Below are positions 35,754-45,855 of a stretch of DNA of 64,000 nucleotides, piece by piece. The position numbers were made by a program, and so were the translations under genes. The number at the start of each line of letters is the position of its first letter. Position 1 is the stretch's first letter. The notes beneath the pieces are model-generated. The model made no database searches and had not been told where the DNA came from. It saw nothing but the letters and a program-made list of their open reading frames with translations. The stretch covers positions 3,461,501-3,525,500 of the forward strand of contig NZ_CALSBP010000002.1 in assembly GCF_943373825.1 (NCBI RefSeq), written 5' to 3'. Source of the DNA: Aquimarina spinulae. GTDB taxonomy: Bacteria > Bacteroidota > Bacteroidia > Flavobacteriales > Flavobacteriaceae.

Positions 35754-36797
35754 AAGTCTAGTGTAGATCATTATATATACCAACCATCATCAATCGTGAA
35801 AAAGTATTTTACTATCATTTTAGTAGGGTTCATTCTGGGATTGCTTACGTATAGTTTTTTGGGATTTACCCAAGAAGAAGATAATACGAAACTACTATGG
35901 CTATCAGGATTTCTAGGAGTTATTATTATCTATACCAATACGATCTTCAATGAAATATTTAACAGGTTTATTTCCTGGAAAAAATATACGGGACTTCGTC
36001 TTTTAACAGGAGTGTTATCCAATACGATCATTTCCTTTCTATTCATAAGTCTTGTTTTATATGGATATGCTTTTATAAAAGAGGCACAAGTTTCTTTTAT
36101 TGAAGATTATAGTGAAATATTGCTAAAATTGATTATTCTGATATTTTTTGCTTCTCTGGTGTATACTATTATTTATTTTGCAATACACTCTTATTATCAA
36201 TATGCAAAAGGTCAAATAGTAGCATTACAATTAGAACGAAAACAAACCGAATTACAGTTAACAGCATTAAAATCACAATTAAGCCCTCACTTTTTATTTA
36301 ATAGTGTAAACACAATATCTTCTTTGTTGTATAGTGATGTAAAAAAAGCAGAATTATTTATTCGAGAACTAGCCAAATCCTACCAGTATATTTTAAACAA
36401 ATACGAAAACAAATGGTTAATTGTCGAAGAAGAGTTACAATTTGTGAATTCTTACCACTTCTTGCTGCGTACACGATTTAATGATCGTATTAATTTAGAA
36501 ATTACATTGCCAGATTGGGTGTTAAAAAGTAAAATTCCGCCGCTAGCACTTCAAATGTTGATAGAAAATGCGGTAAAACATAATCAAATGACTTCTTCTG
36601 AAGTGTTAAAAATAGTTATCACCTGCGATGATCATAATATTAACGTATCAAATAATAAGACCATAAAACCTAAAGGAGTAGATTCCTTTAAAATAGGATT
36701 AGGCAATATTAGATTAAGGTATGATCTCATTTTTAATAAAACTATCGAGGTAATAGATGAGGAACAGTTTACTGTAAAACTTCCTATTATTTTATAA
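35751..36797 (+). CDS. LytS/YehU-type sensor histidine kinase
   Basis: The 348-residue product has four membrane helices in residues about 20-150, a coiled linker (QLERKQTELQLTALKSQLSP) and the His_kinase domain with phospho-acceptor H180 (SPHFLFNSVNTIS). An HATPase domain with N-box ALQMLIENAVKHNQ and G-box-like GLGNIRLRY is present, so the kinase looks active. It phosphorylates, most likely, the LytTR regulator encoded at 37870. It starts 63 bp after the SDHY-repeat gene. Confidence 0.92.
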   Translation: MKSSVDHYIYQPSSIVKKYFTIILVGFILGLLTYSFLGFTQEEDNTKLLWLSGFLGVIIIYTNTIFNEIFNRFISWKKYTGLRLLTGVLSNTIISFLFISLVLYGYAFIKEAQVSFIEDYSEILLKLIILIFFASLVYTIIYFAIHSYYQYAKGQIVALQLERKQTELQLTALKSQLSPHFLFNSVNTISSLLYSDVKKAELFIRELAKSYQYILNKYENKWLIVEEELQFVNSYHFLLRTRFNDRINLEITLPDWVLKSKIPPLALQMLIENAVKHNQMTSSEVLKIVITCDDHNINVSNNKTIKPKGVDSFKIGLGNIRLRYDLIFNKTIEVIDEEQFTVKLPIIL

Positions 36798-36854
36798 AGT
36801 AAGTTTACCTAAAAACGTTAATGTGAATTCAAATAAATACTAAAGTGCAAACAA

Positions 36855-37889
36855 GTGAATAAGTTATTTATACATCATCCAATATTTAGAATCATTAGCC
36901 CTCTTTGTAGTGGTGCTCTGGTGTATCTGCTTATTTTACTGGTTAATAATAATGTGACCCAGTTACAAGAAGAATTTCTTGGACAGGAATTATATGTGTG
37001 TATTGGGTTAGCATACCTTATCCAGGAATATTCTAGAATTTCTTTATTCTTTTTTGAAAAGCTAAAATTTCCAAATTCATTGGTAGGTAAGATTATGCTG
37101 CAAATCATTATTTCGGTAATTACTTCTATACTTTTGGTTTCTGGATCTATGTTTCTGTATTTTGATTTAGTGCTAGGGTTTACACCTAATAGTTCTGAGC
37201 TTATTATTTTCAATAGTATCTTTTCGGTGATTACAATAATATATCTTTCATTATACCTAAGTCATCAGTTTTTACATAAAATAAATACAGAAATAATGAC
37301 AGAAGAACTATCTCTGAAAGAAGGGGTAGAACAGGATTTTATTCAATTTAAAAAAGGAATAAACCCTACATTAATGTTTGAAACTTTAGAGTCGTTAATA
37401 CTGGTCATGAAAAAGGATACCGATAAAGCAGAATTTTTGGTAGATCATTTTTCGGCAGTATACCGATATATCCTTTCCAAAACAATAAAAGAGTTAGTAC
37501 TTATTAATGAAGAACTCGATGCCTTGGATCAATTATTACTTTTATTTGAGTACTTACCATACAGAAAAACGAAATTTATTAAAGAAGAATCAATACATAC
37601 ATTAGTTGTTCCTGGTAGTCTTTTATCCTGTGCAGAACAAATTATAAGAAGTACAATAGTTTCAAGAGAAACAGAACTTGTCGTGACAATGACCCAGGAT
37701 CCGAAATATGTATTATTAAAATATCCACATCAGGAAAAGATTAGCTATACTATGAATTGCAATAGTATCAAAGATATTCTGGATATGTATCGATTCTATA
37801 CAGATATACCAATTACTGTTACCAAAGATGATATTTATACTATAATTTACATACCAAAACTTACTATTGATGAAAGTAGCAATAATTGA
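36855..37889 (+). CDS. LytS-like pseudokinase
   Basis: The 344-residue product begins with GTG. It has four membrane helices like the preceding kinase and the same alignment downstream (FKKGINPTLMFETLESLILV, then FLVDHFSAVYRYILSK, then LVLINEELDALDQLLLLFEY). The phospho-acceptor His is replaced by Thr 172 (PT instead of PH), and the N-box ENAVKH has no counterpart (CAEQIIRSTIVSRETEL is found in its place). It therefore should not bind ATP or phosphorylate. It may dimerise with the active kinase and act as a co-sensor or brake. Its end overlaps the LytTR gene by 20 bp. Confidence 0.85.
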   Translation: MNKLFIHHPIFRIISPLCSGALVYLLILLVNNNVTQLQEEFLGQELYVCIGLAYLIQEYSRISLFFFEKLKFPNSLVGKIMLQIIISVITSILLVSGSMFLYFDLVLGFTPNSSELIIFNSIFSVITIIYLSLYLSHQFLHKINTEIMTEELSLKEGVEQDFIQFKKGINPTLMFETLESLILVMKKDTDKAEFLVDHFSAVYRYILSKTIKELVLINEELDALDQLLLLFEYLPYRKTKFIKEESIHTLVVPGSLLSCAEQIIRSTIVSRETELVVTMTQDPKYVLLKYPHQEKISYTMNCNSIKDILDMYRFYTDIPITVTKDDIYTIIYIPKLTIDESSNN

Positions 37890-38628
37890 AGACGAACCTT
37901 TAGCCGCAGAAAAATTAGAACGTTACTTGTTAAAATATGATTCTGATATTCAGGTAATAAGTAAATTGGTTTCAATAGAAGAAGCGGCACTTTGGATAGA
38001 CTCACATCAAGAAGAAGTAGATCTCTTTTTTATGGATGTTCAGCTTATAGATGGACTTAGTTTTGAGATTTTTAATAAAGTTAAAGTGAGTAAACCTGTA
38101 ATTTTTACTACGGCCTTTGATGAGTTTGCAATTGATGCTTTTAAAGTAAATAGTATAGACTATCTTCTAAAACCAATATTGTTTACAGATCTTTCAAAAG
38201 CATTAAAAAAACTGGAAACATTACGATCTCAGTTTTTGGGAGAGATTAATGTTAGCCATGCGGTTAAGAATATGACTAGTACTGTGTATAAGAATAGATT
38301 TTTGGTTCGCCTGGGAAATCATATTCACTCAGTTAAGAGCGAGGATATTTCCTTTTTCTTTGCAGAAGGACGAGATGCTTACCTTGTTGCAGAAAACCGA
38401 AAAAAATACATGATAGAATATAAACTAGAAACTCTCGAAGAATTACTAGAACCCAAAAGCTTTTTTAGAGTAAATCGAACTTTTATTGTCAACATTAATG
38501 CTATCGAAGATGTATTGGTATATTCTAACAGGCGTTTAAAACTTACGCTAAACCAGAATATAGATAAAGAAATTGTTGTTAGCCGTGAGAAAGTTGCAGA
38601 TTTTAAACAATGGTTTGAGGGAAATTAA
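37870..38628 (+). CDS. LytTR-family response regulator
   Basis: The frame can be extended to a TTG at 37867, but the ATG at 37870 begins the family-typical KVAIIEDEPLAAEKLERY. The product has 252 residues: a receiver domain with Asp 56 (LFFMDVQLIDG) and Lys in YLLKP, followed by the LytTR DNA-binding domain (residues about 150-250: FLVRLGNHIHSVKSEDISFF, RVNRTFIVNINAIEDVLVYS). Its likely operator is the direct-repeat pair upstream of the SDHY-repeat gene, giving autoregulation of the locus. The next gene is convergent. Confidence 0.93.
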   Translation: MKVAIIEDEPLAAEKLERYLLKYDSDIQVISKLVSIEEAALWIDSHQEEVDLFFMDVQLIDGLSFEIFNKVKVSKPVIFTTAFDEFAIDAFKVNSIDYLLKPILFTDLSKALKKLETLRSQFLGEINVSHAVKNMTSTVYKNRFLVRLGNHIHSVKSEDISFFFAEGRDAYLVAENRKKYMIEYKLETLEELLEPKSFFRVNRTFIVNINAIEDVLVYSNRRLKLTLNQNIDKEIVVSREKVADFKQWFEGN

Positions 38629-38668
38629 TGCATAATATTATTTTGAAACAAAAAATAGACACTCTGTA

Positions 38669-41221
38669 CTAGAATAAATTTTTCTTCGAGTTGTAGATTT
38701 CAGTAAATGTAGATTGTACTCTTTTAGAGACTAGAAAATAAGGAATCCAGATTGCAGCCTTCAAGAAGGATTTACCTATATCCTTAAAAGCTTGAACCTT
38801 GTCTGCATCTGTATAAGATAATTCATTAAGATTAAAAGCAATGATAGTGTCTAGTGCGGGTACAACAAATGAGAATGCATAGAATATGATAATCATTTTA
38901 GGTAAAATTGTTCTACGGTTAAAAAAAAGGAAAATTATAAATATTGAAAAAACAACAAATACCGAATTGTATATCAGCTCAAAAACGATCAACAATGAGG
39001 TAAATAAAGCAGTAAATGATTCATGATCTTGGGTGATATAATTCCAAGTGGAAGCCGAAAAAAAATTGTCAAAATTAGTAAAGACTTCGATAGTTGTAAT
39101 AATAGGAGTGAATATAAGTCCAATAGCAATAAGGATTAACCAACCTCCAATCTGAAGTTTTTTCTCGTTTTGTATTATCCGACCTATAATATCATAGTTT
39201 ATATAGATTTTGAAAGCAAAAAATGAACTTAACGCAACCGAAATTAGGGATAGAAGAATTAAAACCCAACTAACTTTAGAGCTTTGTGTTACCAGATTTT
39301 TGTTATAAGTTAGCATATAAGATAACCCATCAAGTATCTTTTTGTGTTTTGAAATAAATGTATTGACTTCTGTAGGCTCTACATAGTTTTTCAAGGTTTT
39401 GTATGTATGTGTAAGTGTGATTTTCTTATTAGAATAATCAACATTATACCTGTAGTTAAATGAGTCGTTTTGTATAATAGTATCTGAATTTTGTGCATTC
39501 CAATCTTCAGGTAAATTTATTACAATTTTTTGTTCAAAATCTATTGGATATTGAACATAATAGGGCATAGTTCTTTCTGGGGATTTACTCAGATTAGCAT
39601 ATGATTCGATATTAAGTGGGTAGAATTCGCTTACAAGTATTTCACTATTTTGAGGAGATTTAACCCATAAAGAATCAATAAAATAACTCTCTTTTACAAT
39701 TATTTCATTGGTGTTTTTTCGATTGTCAATTAATTCGATTTTGGAAAATTCTCTAATGCTGGGATATACTGCACTATAGAAGTTTAAATATTCCTTTTGT
39801 ATTTTTTCTATATCTTTTTTTGCAAAATTCACTCTTTGGTCATCTGCATTTGAACCGCTGTACGTTGTCGTTACAAATAGATATCCTGTCCCACCAATTT
39901 TTTCTAAATCAAATTCTTCTACTACTCTAATTGTGTTTTTAGATTCTGATTCTATTTTTGATAATTGATTTTCTTTTTTATTTAGTAAAAGCCCAGTCTC
40001 ATAGTCAGGAACATATAAGTTATCAATATTTCCTCCTTGATTACTTATAGTAGGATCAATGTAATAGTTTCGATTATTTTGTTTGACCTGAACGATACAA
40101 TGATTAAATACATTTGGTGATGGCAATTCATCCCAAATGTTTTTTCCATTATAGGAGTTTACCAGAATTGGGGCTGCATCGAACTTAAAACTTTTTAAAA
40201 TCTCACTCAATAAGAAAGATTTTGCCTTACAATCCCCATATCTTTGCTCAAGAACTTCAATAGGATTATTGGGTTTATGTGAATTTAATCCACCTTCGAA
40301 CCCAAGATATCTAATATCATCCTGAACAAACCTTCTGATCTTATTTAATAAGGAATCTTTTGGAGTATTTAAAAATAATTTAGCAACTATTTTTTTGAGT
40401 TTCTTTTGATCCGAATTGTTGATTGTATAGTGTTTAGAGTATTGGTTAACGACTTCATTCCAAGAATTATATTCAGATATAGATACATTTGGCATAGGAT
40501 CATACCAAGATGGTGTATTAGTGTCATAAATTAAAGGTTCGATATTTTTATTTTCCCAGATGTATTCTCTAACTCCGTCGTTTAGATTTGCGATAGACTC
40601 CTTTGCATTATTAAAATATTTAAAATTTAGCTGTCTACTTTCGGATATTATAACTCTATTATATAAGTGTCCTATTGGAATTGAGTATTGAAAGTATATT
40701 TTATTATGATATTTGTTTTCATAAATGGGATTTAAACCTATAATAGTAAACGAATAGTCAATGAAATCACCTTTTCTGACATCAGTTAAATTTATAAATG
40801 CTGTAAGAGTGCCATCATATAGAAAACGTTCCATATTAGTTTCTCTTTGAACAGTTTTTATTTGATCAGAAGACAGTTTATTGATTATAATACCATCTCG
40901 AATAATGCTGATATTATGAATAAATAATTTTTGGTAGGAAGGATCAAAATCTATATTTATATCAGAAACTTGCTGAATCCCTTCATTATTAATTACTTCA
41001 ATTGTATAATGTGAAAAAAAACTATTGTTATCAAGGTTTTTTTGATAATCAATTATATGGTAATAATATCCAGATGTAATTTCTTTCTCTTTGTCCTCTA
41101 GATTTGATTTTTCTATTTTTTTGACCCAATTAGGTACTTTGACAATAGAAATTTTGTTTTTCTGCCCAAATCCATTTAAACATAGAATGGTAAATAAAAT
41201 TAGAAGTATAAGTCTTTGCAT
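38669..41221 (-). CDS. DUF3857/transglutaminase-like protein with a membrane C-terminus
   Basis: The 850-residue product has a signal peptide (LILLILFTILCLNGFGQ). An N-terminal DUF3857-type region (YYHIIDYQKNLDNNSFFSHY) is followed by a transglutaminase core with the catalytic Cys in EQRYGDCKAKSFLL and His in NVFNHCIVQV, then a DUF3858-type beta region. The last 200 residues carry about five membrane helices. Family members are exported; their substrates are unknown. It is convergent with the LytTR gene and 76 bp in front of asnS. The C-terminal membrane domain is longer than in most relatives I know. Confidence 0.85.
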   Translation of the reverse strand: MQRLILLILFTILCLNGFGQKNKISIVKVPNWVKKIEKSNLEDKEKEITSGYYYHIIDYQKNLDNNSFFSHYTIEVINNEGIQQVSDINIDFDPSYQKLFIHNISIIRDGIIINKLSSDQIKTVQRETNMERFLYDGTLTAFINLTDVRKGDFIDYSFTIIGLNPIYENKYHNKIYFQYSIPIGHLYNRVIISESRQLNFKYFNNAKESIANLNDGVREYIWENKNIEPLIYDTNTPSWYDPMPNVSISEYNSWNEVVNQYSKHYTINNSDQKKLKKIVAKLFLNTPKDSLLNKIRRFVQDDIRYLGFEGGLNSHKPNNPIEVLEQRYGDCKAKSFLLSEILKSFKFDAAPILVNSYNGKNIWDELPSPNVFNHCIVQVKQNNRNYYIDPTISNQGGNIDNLYVPDYETGLLLNKKENQLSKIESESKNTIRVVEEFDLEKIGGTGYLFVTTTYSGSNADDQRVNFAKKDIEKIQKEYLNFYSAVYPSIREFSKIELIDNRKNTNEIIVKESYFIDSLWVKSPQNSEILVSEFYPLNIESYANLSKSPERTMPYYVQYPIDFEQKIVINLPEDWNAQNSDTIIQNDSFNYRYNVDYSNKKITLTHTYKTLKNYVEPTEVNTFISKHKKILDGLSYMLTYNKNLVTQSSKVSWVLILLSLISVALSSFFAFKIYINYDIIGRIIQNEKKLQIGGWLILIAIGLIFTPIITTIEVFTNFDNFFSASTWNYITQDHESFTALFTSLLIVFELIYNSVFVVFSIFIIFLFFNRRTILPKMIIIFYAFSFVVPALDTIIAFNLNELSYTDADKVQAFKDIGKSFLKAAIWIPYFLVSKRVQSTFTEIYNSKKNLF

Positions 41222-41296
41222 ATAAATGAATTAATACACCTCTTGAACAAATTTGGGGCTTTTTCAAAAGAAATAAATTAATAATGTCTACAATGC

Positions 41297-42739
41297 TTAA
41301 AACTCTGCATTAAGAGGTGTTCTTGGATAAGGAATCACATCACGAATATTACCCATCCCTGTTACAAAAAGAACAAGACGCTCAAAACCAAGTCCGAAAC
41401 CACTATGTGTACACGTACCAAAACGACGAGTATCTAAATACCACCATAATTCCTCTTCTGGAATATTAAGAGCAGCCATCTTTTCTTTAAGCACATCCAA
41501 ACGCTCTTCACGTTGAGAACCACCTACTATTTCTCCAATACCAGGAAATAAAATATCCATTGCTCTTACCGTTTTTCCATCTTCATTAAGTCGCATATAG
41601 AACGATTTAATATCTGCAGGGTAATCAAATAAAATCACTGGGCATTTAAAATGTTTTTCGACAAGAAACCTTTCATGTTCACTTTGTAAGTCAGCACCCC
41701 ATCCATCAATAGGAAATTTGAATTTCTTCTTCTTATTGGGTTTAGAATTTTTAAGAATGTCAATGGCTTCAGTATAGCTTACTCGTTTAAAATTGTTCTC
41801 TAATATAAACTTTAATTTATCTCGTAATAACATTTCGGCACGTTCTGCCTGAGGTTTTTGTTTATCCTCCTGTACCAGGCGATTTTCTAAAAACTCAAGA
41901 TCATCCGGGCAGTTATCTAAAATAAACTGGATTACGTATTTAATAAAGTCTTCTGCCAAATCCATATTGCCATCCAGATCACAGAAAGCTACTTCTGGTT
42001 CTACCATCCAGAATTCTGCAAGATGCCTCGATGTATTTGAGTTTTCTGCCCTAAAAGTAGGTCCAAAGGTGTATACCTGACCTAATCCCATAGCATAAGT
42101 CTCTGCTTCTAATTGACCAGAAACAGTTAAGTTTGTTTCGCCACCAAAAAAATCTTCTTTATAATCAACCTCACCATTCTCATTTTTCGGAATGTTATTA
42201 AGATCCATATTGGTTACTTTAAATGCTTCTCCAGCACCCTCGGCATCACTTTTTGTAATTACTGGTGTATGCACATAGTAAAAATCATTCTTTTGAAAAT
42301 ATTCATGTATTGCAAAAGATAATTTTGAGCGCACTCTCATGATAGCCCCAAAGGTATTGGTGCGAACTCTTAAATGAGCTTGCTCACGTAATTTTTCTAG
42401 CGAATGCCGTTTTGGAGATAAAATAGTAAGTTTTAACTCTTCGGGATCAGCATCTCCTTCGACTTCTACATTAGATATCTGGATCTCTACACGCTGTCCT
42501 TTTCCCTGGCTTTCTATAAGAATACCTTCTATTGCAACTGCCGCACCAACATTTATTCTGCTTTGTACAGTAGCATCGATTGTATTATCTTCTAAAACAC
42601 ACTGAATATTATTAATAGTTGATCCATCATTAACCGCTATAAAACGATCATTTCTAAAAGAACGAACCCAACCTTTAACAAGTACAGGCTGTAATAATTT
42701 ATCACTTTGTAGTACCTCTATTATTTTAGTATGTTTCAT
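41297..42739 (-). CDS. asnS: Asparaginyl-tRNA synthetase
   Basis: The frame can be extended to a TTG at 42781, but the ATG at 42739 starts the conserved region, giving 480 residues. The N-terminal OB-fold (VLVKGWVRSFRNDRFIAVND) is followed by the class II core: motif 2 (FGPTFRAENSNTSRHLAEFW), YPADIKSFYMR and motif 3 (GFGLGFERLVLFVTGMGNIR). The enzyme charges tRNA-Asn in the cytoplasm. A TATCTTTG -7 box lies about 90 bp upstream of this start. Confidence 0.97.
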   Translation of the reverse strand: MKHTKIIEVLQSDKLLQPVLVKGWVRSFRNDRFIAVNDGSTINNIQCVLEDNTIDATVQSRINVGAAVAIEGILIESQGKGQRVEIQISNVEVEGDADPEELKLTILSPKRHSLEKLREQAHLRVRTNTFGAIMRVRSKLSFAIHEYFQKNDFYYVHTPVITKSDAEGAGEAFKVTNMDLNNIPKNENGEVDYKEDFFGGETNLTVSGQLEAETYAMGLGQVYTFGPTFRAENSNTSRHLAEFWMVEPEVAFCDLDGNMDLAEDFIKYVIQFILDNCPDDLEFLENRLVQEDKQKPQAERAEMLLRDKLKFILENNFKRVSYTEAIDILKNSKPNKKKKFKFPIDGWGADLQSEHERFLVEKHFKCPVILFDYPADIKSFYMRLNEDGKTVRAMDILFPGIGEIVGGSQREERLDVLKEKMAALNIPEEELWWYLDTRRFGTCTHSGFGLGFERLVLFVTGMGNIRDVIPYPRTPLNAEF

Positions 42740-42829
42740 CTGTTTTTTAATATTATTTGTTTTTGGTTTTATAGCCTTCAATACAATTTAATGAGCATAA
42801 AAACCAAGGATGTTTGAATTTTGAGGTAG

Positions 42830-42837
42830 CAAAGATA
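42830..42837 (-). promoter_or_regulatory. -7 box of asnS
   Basis: The minus-strand sequence is TATCTTTG, a TAxxTTTG match, 91 bases upstream of the ATG at 42739. The frame-extending TTG at 42781 lies downstream, so this does not by itself fix the start. Confidence 0.5.
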
Positions 42838-43139
42838 ATTTTTTAATCCGATTGAAGCATAATCTTATGAATTCAAAAAGGGTATAGTAATTAAAATATA
42901 TTTTGATACTCTTTTGGATACTGGTGAGTGTATACAATCAAAATACCAAAATCTGACGTTTTTTCGAATTATGATTCTACGTAAAAACCGTAATTAGATG
43001 TGTTTTTGATTGAAAAACAGACGTATTTGAGAGTTTTTTTGATAAATTATTGCAAAAAAAATAAGTTTCTGTTGATATTTAAAATACTGAAAATCAGTAA
43101 TTTGAACACTGTTTTGTTGAATTTTACTTGTTTAAATAG

Positions 43140-43224
43140 TGTTAAAGTTTAAGCTATTTCGGTAAAAAGGGGATTTTTCCCCCCTATTAGGTATTTCAAA
43201 ATATAAAAAGGGGCAGTATCTTGC
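43140..43224 (+). promoter_or_regulatory. Recurrent promoter pattern, copy A
   Basis: TGTTAAAGTTTAA (43140), the hairpin GGGGATTTTTCCCC (43170-43183), TATTAGGTATT (43185-43195), then 21 bases and TATCTTGC (43217-43224). The order and spacing match copy B (49798) almost exactly. Confidence 0.55.
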
Positions 43225-43295
43225 ATATGCAATTATGACGATTGTGTTTACGTTAAGTTTAGTTCGATAGGTTTTGGGGTAATCTATCTTACAGA

Positions 43296-43327
43296 AGTCC
43301 CGCTAGTTTCTAGCGGGGCTTTTTTTG
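43296..43327 (+). terminator. Strong plus-strand terminator without an upstream gene
   Basis: agtcccgctag (43296-43306) pairs with ctagcggggct (43310-43320) with one G-T pair, followed by seven T. In the minus direction, where the neighbouring gene ends, no T-run follows. It therefore ends a plus-strand RNA that starts within the gap. Confidence 0.8.
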
Positions 43328-43362
43328 TGAAGATATTATGTGTTCTTTATGTCTTATTTTCT

Positions 43363-45771
43363 TTATTCTTCCTCGCCTTGAGTTTCTTCAAGTTCTTCAT
43401 CATTAGGAATGATTTTCAAGGTAGGTTCTTTAAGAGTTTTCTTATTTGCAATACTTCGTTCTAACGAAAGTAATAAGGAAGGAAGGAGCAAAAGATTTGC
43501 CAGCATAGCAAATAATAAAGTTGTTGATACCAAGCCTCCAAGTGCCTTGGTTCCCCCAAAACTAGATATCATGAATACCGAAAAACCAAAAAATAAAACA
43601 GTTGAGGTATAAAACATACTCACTCCTGTTTCTCGTAATGAAGCAAGAACAGATTTTCTAATCCTCCAATGATTTGATTTTAATTCTTGTCTGTATTTTG
43701 CAAGGAAATGTATAGTATCATCTACAGAAATACCAAATGCAATACTAAAAACTAATATTGTAGAAGGTTTTATTGGTACACCAAGATATCCCATAAGGCC
43801 TGCAGTCATAAGCAATGGTAATAAATTTGGTATAAGTGATATGACAATCATTTTCCAGGATCGAAACATCCAAGCCATAAAAAGAGCAATCAAGATCACC
43901 GCAAGGCCTAGAGAAAAAGATAAATTCCATACCAAATATTTAGTTCCTTTCTGAAAAATAAGGGCTTTACCAGTAAAAGAAACGTCATATCTGTCTTTTG
44001 GGAAAATTTTCTCTAATTGTGGTTTTAGGGTGGCTTCTATACGCTCCATTTCTTCTGTGCCTACATCTTTCATGAAAGTAGTGATTCTTGCGTATTGTCC
44101 GGTAGAATCCACATAACTATTCATTACTCCTACTTTAGATTCAAAACTTTTGGCATACGGTAAAATAAAATTTCGCTCCTGGCTGGTAGGTATTTGATAA
44201 TATTTAGGATTTCCATTATAAAAAGCTTGCTTAGAGTATTTGACCAGATTAACAATAGAAATAGGCTTTGACAATTCAGGAGTTTCTTCGAGAAGCTCCT
44301 GTAGTTTTTCCATACGTTTCAATGTAGGTAATTTTAATACTCCTTGTTTTCTCTTGGTATCTACTAATATTTCTAATGGCATAACACCATCAAATTCTTC
44401 TTCAAAAAACTCTATATCCTTATAAAACCCGGCAGATTTGGGCATGTCTTCTAATAGGCTTCCAGAGACTTTTATAGTATAAATACCAATAATGCTAACG
44501 ATTAGAATAATGACAGAAGAAAAGTAGATTGTTACTCGTCTGGTTTTTACCATCTTTTCCATCCAATCCATTAGCTTCTCAATCCACCCTTTACCCAGGT
44601 GTTTTAAGTGTCTTTCTTTGGGTTGGGGCATATAACTATAAATTATAGTAATGACCAGGAGACAAAGTATAAATAGAGCGATTATATTTAAAGAGGCAAC
44701 AATACCAAATTCTTTAAGTAATTTACTTTCGGTTAGGGCAAAGGTTGCAAATCCTGAAGCAGTAGTTACATTAGTCATTAATGTAGCATTACCCACTTTG
44801 GTAATTACCCGTTGAAGAGATTTTGCTTTATTACCATGTTTTTTTATTTCTTGTTGGTATTTATTTATTAAGAAAATACAATTAGGAATACCAATTACAA
44901 TTACTAACGGAGGGATAATAGCTGTAAGTACAGTTATTTCATATTCTAAAAGTCCTAAAATTCCAAAAGCCCACATTACTCCAATAATTACAGCAGTCAT
45001 GGATATAAAAGTGGCTCTTAAGGATCTAAAAAAGAAAAAGAAAATTAATGAAGTAACCAGTAGTGCTGCAAGAATGAAAACTTCTATTTCATCCATTATG
45101 TTTTGAGAATTCAAAGTTCTGATATATGGCATACCAGATACTTTTACATCCATCTTGTACTCATTTTCAAAAGCTAAAACAGAAGGAAGTAAAACTTCTT
45201 CAATAAACTTTTTTCGCTTCTTGGTGTTTACGATATCCTTTTTGAGATACAGTGCGCTTTGGATGGTTTTTGATTTCGTGCTGTATACAAGCCCTTCATA
45301 AAATGGTAACTTATTAAATAACTCGTCTTCGTATTTGGATACTTGTTTTTCAGTATAAATAGAATCTTTAATAAAAGGAACTAACTCAAATCGTGCAGGA
45401 TTATCTTCTTTTTTTAAAGTTTTAAGATCGGCTATAGAAACAACCAGGTCGATCTCTTCATATTTTTTAAACGAATTATTAAAATCATTCCATGCTTTTA
45501 GCTTTTTAGGAGTAAAAAGTGTGCTGTCTTTAACAGCCATTACGATTAGATTGCCTTCTTCACCAAATTTTTGAAGGAATTTTTGATATAATATATTTAC
45601 CTCATGATCATCGGGGAGTAGATTCGCCTCTGAGTGAGAAAACTTCATGTTTTTCCACTGAAAACCTAAAAAAATCGTAATTCCTATTATTGCCAGAAAT
45701 ATTACCGCCCTATTGCGAAGTATAATTCCAGCCAGTGCATTCCAAAACCCGAAACTGAATAATTTTGCCAT
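43363..45771 (-). CDS. MMPL/RND-type transporter
   Basis: The 802-residue product has the RND layout of two repeats, each with one helix, a large periplasmic loop and five helices (first cluster about residues 225-390, second about 620-770). Motifs such as GIPNCIFLINKYQQEIKKHG and FGISVDDTIHFLAKYRQELK with the conserved Asp are visible. Family members export lipids, hopanoids or other hydrophobic compounds. The acidic C-terminal tail (EELEETQGEEE) is cytoplasmic. It is 84 bp downstream of the DUF5686 gene and has its own -7 box. Confidence 0.9.
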   Translation of the reverse strand: MAKLFSFGFWNALAGIILRNRAVIFLAIIGITIFLGFQWKNMKFSHSEANLLPDDHEVNILYQKFLQKFGEEGNLIVMAVKDSTLFTPKKLKAWNDFNNSFKKYEEIDLVVSIADLKTLKKEDNPARFELVPFIKDSIYTEKQVSKYEDELFNKLPFYEGLVYSTKSKTIQSALYLKKDIVNTKKRKKFIEEVLLPSVLAFENEYKMDVKVSGMPYIRTLNSQNIMDEIEVFILAALLVTSLIFFFFFRSLRATFISMTAVIIGVMWAFGILGLLEYEITVLTAIIPPLVIVIGIPNCIFLINKYQQEIKKHGNKAKSLQRVITKVGNATLMTNVTTASGFATFALTESKLLKEFGIVASLNIIALFILCLLVITIIYSYMPQPKERHLKHLGKGWIEKLMDWMEKMVKTRRVTIYFSSVIILIVSIIGIYTIKVSGSLLEDMPKSAGFYKDIEFFEEEFDGVMPLEILVDTKRKQGVLKLPTLKRMEKLQELLEETPELSKPISIVNLVKYSKQAFYNGNPKYYQIPTSQERNFILPYAKSFESKVGVMNSYVDSTGQYARITTFMKDVGTEEMERIEATLKPQLEKIFPKDRYDVSFTGKALIFQKGTKYLVWNLSFSLGLAVILIALFMAWMFRSWKMIVISLIPNLLPLLMTAGLMGYLGVPIKPSTILVFSIAFGISVDDTIHFLAKYRQELKSNHWRIRKSVLASLRETGVSMFYTSTVLFFGFSVFMISSFGGTKALGGLVSTTLLFAMLANLLLLPSLLLSLERSIANKKTLKEPTLKIIPNDEELEETQGEEE

Positions 45772-45788
45772 CCTTTATTTTCCTGCTG

Positions 45789-45796
45789 CAAATGTA
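45789..45796 (-). promoter_or_regulatory. -7 box of the MMPL gene
   Basis: Minus strand TACATTTG, 17 bases before the ATG at 45771. Confidence 0.55.
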
Positions 45797-45855
45797 AGGA
45801 TTGGGGAATTATTATTCAGGTATTTCTGAAAAGAAAATGATTTATTGTGTAAAGA

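Larger units (their letters stand above)
42740..43362. other. Intergenic region with a candidate short plus-strand transcript
   Basis: Besides the asnS promoter, this 623-bp gap holds recurrent promoter copy A and a strong plus-strand terminator. Between them about 100 bp with an 11-codon frame (43235-43270) would form the transcript. No other gene is seen on the plus strand. Confidence 0.5.
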
